Shown: positions 4,840 to 9,835 of the stretch, one piece after another
Position numbering within the stretch: the stretch's first letter is position 1
How the letters are laid out: the number at the start of each line of letters is the position of its first letter
Source of the DNA: an uncultured Bacteroidota bacterium
GTDB lineage: Bacteria > Bacteroidota > Bacteroidia > Bacteroidales > SZUA-534
Length of the DNA stretch: 9,835 bases
Direction of reading: 5' to 3'
Assembly (NCBI GenBank): GCA_937900725.1
Contig: CALCFP010000496.1
Span: 1-9,835, forward strand
Program-made: the position numbers and the translations under genes
Notes under the pieces: generated by a model
The model's database searches: none
What the model was told of the DNA's origin: nothing
The model's input: only the letters and a program-made list of their open reading frames with translations

Positions 4840-7488
4840 TTATACTACTGTTTTTTCAAATACATTTTTGAATATTTCTTCAAATTCTTTATATGATTCA
4901 GGTGTTAACCATTCTTTTGCATATTTTCTTATCTCAACAAACAGTTCTTCTTTTGTTGAACATTTTTCAATGACTTTCGCTAGTCCATTATGAAATGTTC
5001 CTGAATTTACGCCACAATGTCGTCCACCATGTTTAAATAATACACTTTCTGTATTTTGCACTAATTCAGTAAGCGCTAATGCCAAGAAAGGTCCATCATC
5101 TCCCCATTTTGGATTCAACAGAAAATCTTCGAAGTTCTTAGTCATTAACCATTCGTGTTTTCCTCCCCCTTGACGTATTGCTCGATTTACTTTCTCGCGT
5201 ATTTTAGGATTCTCTAATAATTGTTTAACTTGTTTTTTATCTCCCATTGCCAATCGTATAAAAAACTCCACCATGCCTTTTTTAGACTCTGTTTTAGTGA
5301 AATAATATTCGCGTAAATATTCAGGATGTTCTAGTAACTCTTTCAGTTCTTTATCTGTGAGTTTTATAGGTCCTTTGGCTAAAATTTCATTTAACCTTTG
5401 CATTATTTTGGTTTTTGGAAGAAGACTTTTTAGATAACTTGACTCTTTTGATGTTTTTCTTTTCCCGTTATCGATTTTTTTACATATTCTATTTGTATGT
5501 CCCTTAATGGATTGGTATATTTTGTTAGTTCTTATCCCGACCTTGCTATATAAAAATCTCTTTTCCAAATTGCCATATTTATCTTTACCGATTTGCACTA
5601 TCTTTTGAAATCCATTCTTGCTTTTCCTTCCTATAGTCTTAGTTATCCTTGAGGCTGCTTTTGCTGCCGATGTCTTTGCAATTTTTGTTCCTACTTTGCT
5701 TATTTGTTTTCCTGCTTTTTGGGCTATTCTTGCAGCAGCCTTTACAGCCGCAGGCTTACTTAATTTTCCTATGACTTTCCCTATTGGAATTTTCTTCAAT
5801 GCTTTAGGAAGAAGTATTGAGCCGACATTCATACCAATTTCTGTTGCCAATGTTTTGTACGCATCGCTAGGATCTTCTCCATTTTCACGCGCTTCATGAA
5901 CATCATATGCTGCTGAACCTATGGCTAAATATGCGTCAACTTTATTTAATGCCTCATTTGCAATATCTGCACATTTTGCAATGGCTTCTCCTATTTCTTT
6001 TTTGCCTATTACGCCTCCAACAGGTGGAGCAAATATTTCCACTGCTGCTAAAGCACTACTTGTAATAATTACAGCCTTATTCCAAGTATCGCGATGCTCT
6101 TTATAAAAATCGTTTGCTTTCCCCAATAACGATTTTCCTGAATCACGTTCCTTTTGTGTTGTCCAAATTCCATTATCTGTTGGAGTGCCATTGATCAATT
6201 CACCCTCATACAGGTCACCATTCCCGAACAGCACACTGGCTTCTGTCGGTAGGTTATTAGTGCCATCCCAAAATGCTGTGATTGCGACATTTTCATCATT
6301 GACATTTATATAAAGAGTCCCATCACCAAATATTTTGCCATCTTCAAACTCTCCCTCATATCTACAGCCATCTTGAAAATGGAATATTCCCAAGCCATTT
6401 ATGGTGTCATTTACAAATTCACCTTCATAATAGTTTCCATTTTTGAAATGGTAGCAACCTACTCCAAATCGTTCATTTTGATAAAAATCACCTTCATACC
6501 AATCTCCATTGGCATAGTTCATCTGCCCTTCACCGTTAATCCATCCGCCTTCAAACTCTCCTACATATGTAAAATCATTGCTGATGTATTGTCCTTTGCC
6601 TTCCTGCAAGCCTTGTTTCCATTCACCTTCATAAACATCTCCTGATGCGTATTCATAAATTCCGAATCCCTCAAACTGGTTATTTAGCCAGTTCCCTCTA
6701 TAACTATCGTCATTGGCATAGACGCATTCTCCGTATCTGCATATTTGACCATTGTCCCAGTTCCCGTAATAGGTGAAACAACTATCCCCAATCGATAGGC
6801 TTCCCGTGCCACATGGCAGTCCATTCGAAAAACTACCGCAATAAACCAAATCACCTACATGTAAATTTCCATATCCATTGCGTTGGCCATTTAGCCATTC
6901 TCCGTAATATGAAAATCCAGCATCATATTCTTTTTCACCTTCTCCATTATAAAAATTGTTAGAAAACGAACCGGAATAAACGCCATCCTTATCATAGCTT
7001 GTTCCATATCCATCCCGGCGTCCTTCAGTCCAATCCCCCTTATATCGTAATTTGCCATTTTGGAACCATGACAAATGACCATGTGGCTTGCTTTTGTGCA
7101 ACTCACCGACATAAATATTATGGGGTTGAATTATAACGCCAAACCCATTTTGTTTGTGCCGTTTTACATTTCCTATATATTGGGTAGTGTCATTTATGTA
7201 AATGATATCATCTTTGCTGATTGCTCCATAATAGGCTGTTACTGAAGATGTTTTGATTAAAGAGTCTTTGATGTGCACTTTTAAGACACCTTCACCATGT
7301 ATAAGGCGATCAAAAGTGTCACCTTCCCATTCATATACATAGTTACTGTTATCAATAAATAGTTTATTGCCATTTATTGTCTCTTGCCATGTGCTTTGGT
7401 TGTTGGTGCATGACGACAATAGCAGACCGTAAATGAATACAATAGCACTACCAATAATATTTAAAATGGGATTGCGCTTCATTTTCAA
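4840..7488 (-). CDS. MORN-repeat lipoprotein with polymorphic-toxin-like C-terminus
   Basis: An 882-residue protein. Residues 1-27 are a lipoprotein signal peptide with lipobox LSSC (Cys27); the next residues, TNNQS, lack the acidic run typical of surface-exported Bacteroidetes lipoproteins. Residues ~45-445 contain about 15 MORN units of ~22 residues, of the type YEGEFVNDTINGLGIFHF, forming a long beta strip. From ~455 the protein becomes helical: a small-residue segment around 470-495 (SALAAVEIFAPPVGGVIG), an Ala/Lys-rich stretch to ~620, and a basic linker. The last ~110 residues carry GGGKHEWLM (~774) and HGGRHCGVNSGTFHNGL (~820-836), resembling the HEW...GGxGSxxFHN C-terminal domains I recall from Bacteroidales polymorphic toxins. 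The clustered His suggest a nuclease or other hydrolase, unproven. MORN repeats normally bind membranes or act as scaffolds. It is likely co-transcribed with the zinc-ribbon/OmpA gene 23 bp downstream. Toxin role is inferred. Confidence 0.85.
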   Translation of the reverse strand: MKMKRNPILNIIGSAIVFIYGLLLSSCTNNQSTWQETINGNKLFIDNSNYVYEWEGDTFDRLIHGEGVLKVHIKDSLIKTSSVTAYYGAISKDDIIYINDTTQYIGNVKRHKQNGFGVIIQPHNIYVGELHKSKPHGHLSWFQNGKLRYKGDWTEGRRDGYGTSYDKDGVYSGSFSNNFYNGEGEKEYDAGFSYYGEWLNGQRNGYGNLHVGDLVYCGSFSNGLPCGTGSLSIGDSCFTYYGNWDNGQICRYGECVYANDDSYRGNWLNNQFEGFGIYEYASGDVYEGEWKQGLQEGKGQYISNDFTYVGEFEGGWINGEGQMNYANGDWYEGDFYQNERFGVGCYHFKNGNYYEGEFVNDTINGLGIFHFQDGCRYEGEFEDGKIFGDGTLYINVNDENVAITAFWDGTNNLPTEASVLFGNGDLYEGELINGTPTDNGIWTTQKERDSGKSLLGKANDFYKEHRDTWNKAVIITSSALAAVEIFAPPVGGVIGKKEIGEAIAKCADIANEALNKVDAYLAIGSAAYDVHEARENGEDPSDAYKTLATEIGMNVGSILLPKALKKIPIGKVIGKLSKPAAVKAAARIAQKAGKQISKVGTKIAKTSAAKAASRITKTIGRKSKNGFQKIVQIGKDKYGNLEKRFLYSKVGIRTNKIYQSIKGHTNRICKKIDNGKRKTSKESSYLKSLLPKTKIMQRLNEILAKGPIKLTDKELKELLEHPEYLREYYFTKTESKKGMVEFFIRLAMGDKKQVKQLLENPKIREKVNRAIRQGGGKHEWLMTKNFEDFLLNPKWGDDGPFLALALTELVQNTESVLFKHGGRHCGVNSGTFHNGLAKVIEKCSTKEELFVEIRKYAKEWLTPESYKEFEEIFKNVFEKTVV

Positions 7489-7522
7489 TGGTACTATAGG
7501 CTTGTGAAACTTATGTAGTAAA

Positions 7523-7642
7523 TTATTTTGTTATTGTTGTGGCAGTGTGCATCTGTGTTATTACTGTGACCGTCATCTCAGGTGTGAGGACAGTTCCGTT
7601 TGTGCGCTTTATCCGCTTTGGCGTGATTCTAAAGACTTTCAT
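7523..7642 (-). CDS. Very small basic protein, possible truncated DUF6140-like protein
   Basis: A 39-residue ORF beginning MKVFRITPKRIKRTNGTVL and continuing PEMTVTVITQMHTATTITK to TAA. The pattern of a KITPKR strand, a TxGxxLTPEM turn and a TVTVxTxxHTAT strand matches the N-terminal half of short (~60-80 residue) Bacteroidales proteins I associate with DUF6140; members usually continue past the HTAT with an aliphatic/YG-containing helix that is missing here. It therefore may be a C-terminally shortened copy. It starts 6 bp after the preceding small ORF and ends 34 bp before the MORN lipoprotein gene, so it could be the leader of that operon. Family assignment is from memory and tentative. 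Confidence 0.45.
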   Translation of the reverse strand: MKVFRITPKRIKRTNGTVLTPEMTVTVITQMHTATTITK

Positions 7643-7648
7643 GGCGTG

Positions 7649-7756
7649 TTAATTTGTTTTTATTGACATTTCCCGAAAAAACTTTTGCAGAGTCGAATTG
7701 GTCCATGTTTTTCCAATTCTGCCAGATAGCAATGTTTTCTCATAATAGTCGGTCAT
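7649..7756 (-). CDS. Tiny ORF upstream of the DUF6140-like ORF, unknown
   Basis: A 35-residue ORF (MTDYYEKTLLSGRIGKTW onward, ending REMSIKTN). The same frame is open eight codons further upstream (IYENQINE) but without an ATG, so the peptide may be the tail of a gene whose front is lost. Composition (Trp, Tyr, paired Phe, balanced charge) looks protein-like, not random. It is packed 6 bp before the next small ORF in the same orientation, and this spacing is the main support. No function can be given. Confidence 0.3.
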   Translation of the reverse strand: MTDYYEKTLLSGRIGKTWTNSTLQKFFREMSIKTN

Positions 7757-7850
7757 TTCATTAATTTGGTTCTCGTAAATTTATACATTATTTCAATTAA
7801 CTATTGCCAAAAGGGCACAAAAAAGCGCGAATCGGCATTTATTCATTTCG

Positions 7851-7973
7851 TCGGAAAGGTTCTGGAAAACCCGTAATCAGAAAACAAACAAAAGCAGTCC
7901 GCGCCCTATGGGATGCAGAAGCAATTGATATGTCCCTCTCTGATTACACGTAAAATTTTCCAGATTTTTCCGA
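7851..7973. repeat. Imperfect long inverted repeat (30/34-nt arms, 59-nt loop)
   Basis: The left arm 7851-7880 and right arm 7940-7973 pair in three perfect blocks: TCGGAAA, TCTGGAAAA and GTAATCAG with their complements, 24 pairs in all, separated by small bulges. The 59-base loop contains a CCC-TAT-GGG mini-stem at about 7904-7912. Neither arm lies in a believable gene. The arrangement fits a folded transcript or an element end. No target-site duplication was recognised. Confidence 0.55.
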
Positions 7974-8203
7974 TCAGATAGACGTACCAAACGTCGCAAT
8001 ACATTGCGCTGTGCGAGACAACGCCGTGTAAATGTAGCAACATTTTCCGTTTCTGTGCAACTTTTTCCATATTCTGGCGCAACTGCTTTTGTAAAACGTA
8101 AGCGAAATAAGATTGCAACTGTCCAGAAATCGTGTACAGTTATGCGGAAATGTTGTTTTTTTCAGAATTTATTTTGCCCAATGTTGCCAGTTGCTATTTG
8201 TGG

Positions 8204-8219
8204 AATCCGAAATCGGATT
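8204..8219. terminator. Small hairpin beyond the WYL gene stop, weak terminator candidate
   Basis: AATCCG and CGGATT pair around AAAT, 21 bases past the WYL stop codon on the minus strand. There is no T-run after the stem in that direction, so termination is doubtful; it may instead mark the edge of the neighbouring gene-poor element. Confidence 0.3.
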
Positions 8220-8240
8220 TAAAAGACAACCGACAAAGAC

Positions 8241-9161
8241 TCATTTATCGTCCTTATGGTAAAGTTCGTACATCCTGTCGATGGCCTTGCGCATTTCATC
8301 GCGTACCCATTTGGGCGAGATGACCTCAAGTTCGTATTTGTGTGAAAACAGTTCTTGCAGAAAATCGTACGAGGGGTACACTTCGTATTCGAATATGGAA
8401 TAGTCGGGGCCGGTCTCAATTTCTTTCTGTTTGCTATGAAGAGGAAGCAGGCGAATGTATTCCCGCTTGTGGTTGGTGTCGTAAACCTTGACTTGGATTT
8501 TTTCGACATCATAGTCCCATGGCTCTACAAGTACGCCGTAACTATGTGCGAAATAATCTTTGGAGTTGAAGTCTTCGGGCAGAGTGAATGGCTCATTCGA
8601 TAGTTTTATGTCAAGTATCCGGTCTAGTGAATAGCATTGGATGAGTTGGTCCTCGTCCCAAGATGCAACGCCTATAACGTACCATCTTTGCTTGAATATT
8701 TTCAGGCAATAAGGTTGGAGAAGTCCAGAGGCAGGCATGTCAGTATGCATGCTTTTGTATGTAATCTCTAATTGCAAGTTATTTCTGATAGCGTCCAATA
8801 CTATGGGCAAGTAATTTTTGCCCTTAGGAATATCCTCAAGTACGATTCTGGAACGCAATTTATTGCTATTTTGTATAGAATCAATGATATAAAGGGAATC
8901 TAGTATGAAACTTCTTTCAGAGTCAAGATATCCTTCATCCTCCATATAATATTCGTTGGTCGGCTTGTAGCACTTAATGCTGACGTGAAAAATATTTTCC
9001 ACATCGTTGCGGTATTTGTTGAAAGTGCTGCGTGGCAATGGCTTGTGGTCGTCGTTGAACGATGCTTTTTCCCATCTTTGTGATAGATTGTCAAGTGATA
9101 TTCTGGTAGTTTGGCTGAATTGTTCATACAGCCACAATATATGGTCAATGCTATGATTCAT
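8241..9161 (-). CDS. WYL-domain transcriptional regulator (wHTH-WYL-WCX)
   Basis: A 306-residue soluble protein of the length usual for WYL regulators. Residues ~1-60 form a winged helix-turn-helix: LSQRWEKASFNDDHKPLPRSTFNKYRNDVENIF contains the recognition region. Residues ~118-195 are the WYL domain with the signature block KQRWYVIGVAS (157-167), where WYV replaces WYL, and the conserved CYSLDRI (176-182) whose Arg belongs to the ligand-binding set. Residues ~215-300 form the WCX extension ending VRDEMRKAIDRMYELY. Proteins of this type (for example the BrxR/CapW group) often repress or sense for anti-phage loci and bind nucleic acid or nucleotide ligands. A Bacteroidetes promoter lies immediately upstream, and the gene stands alone, separated from the next unit by ~480 bases. 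Which genes it controls is not visible. Domain call is strong; link to the neighbouring modules is inference. Confidence 0.88.
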   Translation of the reverse strand: MNHSIDHILWLYEQFSQTTRISLDNLSQRWEKASFNDDHKPLPRSTFNKYRNDVENIFHVSIKCYKPTNEYYMEDEGYLDSERSFILDSLYIIDSIQNSNKLRSRIVLEDIPKGKNYLPIVLDAIRNNLQLEITYKSMHTDMPASGLLQPYCLKIFKQRWYVIGVASWDEDQLIQCYSLDRILDIKLSNEPFTLPEDFNSKDYFAHSYGVLVEPWDYDVEKIQVKVYDTNHKREYIRLLPLHSKQKEIETGPDYSIFEYEVYPSYDFLQELFSHKYELEVISPKWVRDEMRKAIDRMYELYHKDDK

Positions 9162-9176
9162 AATGCCATTTTTTTC

Positions 9177-9208
9177 GAAAAGTAAATTTTTTCATGGTGA
9201 TTGTCAAA
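9177..9208 (-). promoter_or_regulatory. Bacteroidetes-type promoter for the WYL regulator
   Basis: On the minus strand TTTG (9208-9205) is followed after 20 bases by TACTTTTC (9184-9177), matching the Bacteroidetes primary-sigma consensus TTTG-N19-21-TAnnTTTG except for the final base. The predicted transcript starts only a few bases before the ATG at 9161, implying a very short leader, so any autoregulation would act on this site. Confidence 0.5.
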
Positions 9209-9267
9209 TGCAAAAAAGGAAGCAACTCCATCGTCACTTTTCTTTATTATGCAAAAATCTGAATCAC

Positions 9268-9447
9268 ATTGGAAGCGACACAGTTGTCATCGGCATTTGA
9301 CGATTTGAAAGGCGTAAAATCGCTAGTGAGATTATTACGGTCGGAAACGCCTGAGGTGATATCGCTGAAAGGGCTGAAGGGCTCATCGGTGGCGATGGTG
9401 CTCGGCGTGGCTTTCCGCCAGCAGTCAGGAATGATGGTGGTGGCGAA
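9268..9447 (+). pseudogene. mfd: Fragment resembling the N-terminus of transcription-repair coupling factor Mfd
   Basis: Starting from a TTG at 9268-9270, the plus strand encodes LEATQLSSAFDDLKGVKSLV and later LKGLKGSSVAMVLGVAFRQQ then MMVVAK. This is the layout of the first ~60 residues of Mfd: a short helix, a G-x-SS/A-M loop that mimics the UvrB nucleotide site, and a VVV strand. Bacteroidales Mfd normally continues with a (D/E)AGYLYHDL block for ~1,100 more residues. Here the similarity stops near 9447 and the frame drifts into unrelated sequence to a stop at 9508. G+C is about 54% by hand count (9301-9440), higher than the surroundings. No promoter or ATG is evident. It is a remnant, perhaps left by recombination next to an intact mfd elsewhere. 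The assignment rests on recall of the family. Confidence 0.42.
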
Positions 9448-9517
9448 AACAATAATTGTTCACAACAAAACAAGAACTAGATTTGCAGTTGCCCACTTGG
9501 CGTTATGACAAGAAAAA

Positions 9518-9539
9518 GCCCAGAACTTTCGCTCTGGGC
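9518..9539 (-). terminator. Factor-independent terminator (minus strand)
   Basis: GCCCAGA (9518-9524) pairs with TCTGGGC (9533-9539) across an 8-base loop. On the minus strand the stem is followed by TTTTTCTT, a standard intrinsic terminator. It serves the secreted protein gene ending at 9642. Confidence 0.75.
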
Positions 9540-9557
9540 CAATCTATGAGGACATAT

Positions 9558-9577
9558 ATTAACGATTTCTCGTTAAT
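9558..9577. repeat. Small 8-bp AT-rich hairpin
   Basis: ATTAACGA (9558-9565) and TCGTTAAT (9570-9577) pair across TTTC. It is the middle of three hairpins between the type IX tail gene and the Mfd fragment. No T-run follows on either strand. Confidence 0.45.
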
Positions 9578-9600
9578 CAAACTTATATGGTTGTTTTTTT

Positions 9601-9627
9601 AAGTCCGCCATTTAAAGTGGCGGACTT
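9601..9627. terminator. 10-bp GC-rich hairpin just past the stop of the secreted protein
   Basis: AAGTCCGCCA (9601-9610) pairs with TGGCGGACTT (9618-9627) over a 7-base loop, 14 bases after the stop codon at 9642. On the minus strand it is followed by an A-run, not a T-run, so it may protect the mRNA end, with the hairpin at 9518-9539 doing the terminating. Confidence 0.5.
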
Positions 9628-9641
9628 TGAAGCATTTCACT

Positions 9642-9835
9642 TTATTTCAAAACAACTCTCTTCGCTTTGTCAGCACATTTTACAATGTACAAGCCTTGGC
9701 CTTCCATTGCTATCTCGGTGCGGACCTTGTCTATCTTTTCGTTGCCGCAGATTGCCACGCAACGGCCTGTTACGTCGTAGATGCGGATTTCAGAAACGGC
9801 GTTCTCTACAACTATCACATTGTGGTGTGCGTAGA
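9642..9835 (-). CDS. C-terminal end of a secreted protein with type IX sorting domain (partial)
   Basis: The last 64 codons of a gene that enters from the right edge. The peptide reads NVIVVENAVSEIRIYDVTGR, CVAICGNEKIDKVRTEIAME, then GQGLYIVKCADKAKRVVLK and TAA. This is the type A C-terminal sorting domain of the type IX secretion system: a beta strand, a YDxxGR turn, a GxYIVK strand and a final KVVxK-like strand. In Bacteroidetes that tail directs proteins across the outer membrane and is cleaved or exchanged for a lipopolysaccharide anchor. The passenger domain lies outside the window, so the role (protease, glycosidase, adhesin) cannot be told. G+C is higher than in the AT-rich left part, as expected for a core gene. 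Three hairpins follow the stop. Confidence 0.85.
   Translation of the reverse strand, partial: YAHHNVIVVENAVSEIRIYDVTGRCVAICGNEKIDKVRTEIAMEGQGLYIVKCADKAKRVVLK

Larger units (their letters stand above)
7757..8240. other. 484-base gene-poor stretch with inverted repeats
   Basis: No convincing gene is seen. Short ORFs on both strands overlap each other here and look like accidents. The stretch holds the long imperfect inverted repeat at 7851-7973, a CGCAAT-AC-ATTGCG mini-hairpin near 7994-8007, GCAAC spaced about 20-22 bases apart at ~8037-8080, and a small hairpin at 8204-8219 just beyond the WYL stop. It may be a non-autonomous repeat element or a structured RNA; this needs copy-number and covariation evidence that I cannot obtain here. 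Confidence 0.45.

Noticed and set aside
5618..5899. Plus-strand hydrophobic ORF opposite the MORN protein
   Set aside because: It is the antisense of the Ala/Lys-rich helical region, which automatically gives a Leu/Phe/Ala-rich translation.
4840..7488. Surface-exposed lipoprotein by a Bacteroidetes export signal
   Set aside because: Residues after Cys27 are TNNQS, without the Lys/Asp/Glu-type run of the known export signal, so surface display was not claimed.
7776..7811. Promoter in front of the tiny ORFs (TTTG at 7811-7808 and TAAATTTA at 7783-7776)
   Set aside because: The spacer is 24 bases, longer than the 19-21 expected, and the downstream box lacks the final G. Too weak to annotate.
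7906..8118. Minus-strand ORF of 70 codons with a coiled-coil-like KQLRQNMEKVAQKRK stretch
   Set aside because: It runs through the inverted-repeat arm, and its heptad look is explained by the GCAAC periodicity; no start or ribosome-site support. Kept only as part of the repeat region.
8004..8222. Plus-strand ORF of 72 codons in the gene-poor stretch
   Set aside because: Rich in Arg, Cys and Phe in a way typical of chance translation, overlaps a minus-strand ORF of equal quality, and has no domain or neighbour support.
1..9835. CRISPR array, tRNA, rRNA, integrase or transposase
   Set aside because: No regularly spaced direct repeats, cloverleaf or recombinase motifs were found on either strand.

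Overview
The window looks like an accessory region of a Bacteroidales (gut Bacteroidetes) chromosome. The evidence is a type IX secretion C-terminal sorting domain at the right edge, a Bacteroidetes-style promoter (TTTG, 20 bp, TAnnTTTN) in front of a WYL regulator, a lipoprotein with a LSSC lipobox, and small proteins of a kind seen in this order. Genus cannot be fixed from the sequence. All confident genes lie on the minus strand, so gene order reads from high to low coordinates.

Right end (9835 to 9269): the last 64 codons of a secreted protein with a type IX sorting tail, then three hairpins, then a GC-rich plus-strand scrap that resembles the first ~60 codons of the repair factor Mfd. 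Next (9208 to 8241) is a WYL-domain transcription regulator with its own candidate promoter. About 480 bases without a convincing gene follow (8240 to 7757). They hold a long imperfect inverted repeat and several small hairpins, and may be a repeat element or a structured RNA.

Centre (7756 to 4124): two very small ORFs lead into a large lipoprotein of about 15 MORN repeats with a polymorphic-toxin-like C-terminus, followed 23 bp later by a membrane-anchored protein with an N-terminal zinc ribbon and a C-terminal OmpA/MotB-like peptidoglycan-binding domain. A hairpin with a T-rich tail closes this unit.

Left-centre (4011 to 1101): a four-gene cassette made of a membrane and coiled-coil protein, a small helical protein, an LRAT-type cysteine hydrolase/acyltransferase and a protein with uracil-DNA-glycosylase-like motifs. 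The cassette is bracketed by two sister hairpins that share a stem sequence.

Left end (935 to 1): two decayed genes joined in the same reading frame. The first is a P-loop GTPase with an amber stop just after its P-loop and a missing C-terminal half. The second is a family 2 glycosyltransferase remnant of only ~20% G+C that has lost its N-terminal half and runs off the window.

Taken together (inference): this resembles a conflict or defence island in which gene modules have been exchanged. The best candidates for something undescribed are the MORN-lipoprotein toxin plus zinc-ribbon/OmpA pair, and the hairpin-bracketed cassette. No integrase, transposase, tRNA, rRNA or CRISPR array was seen.
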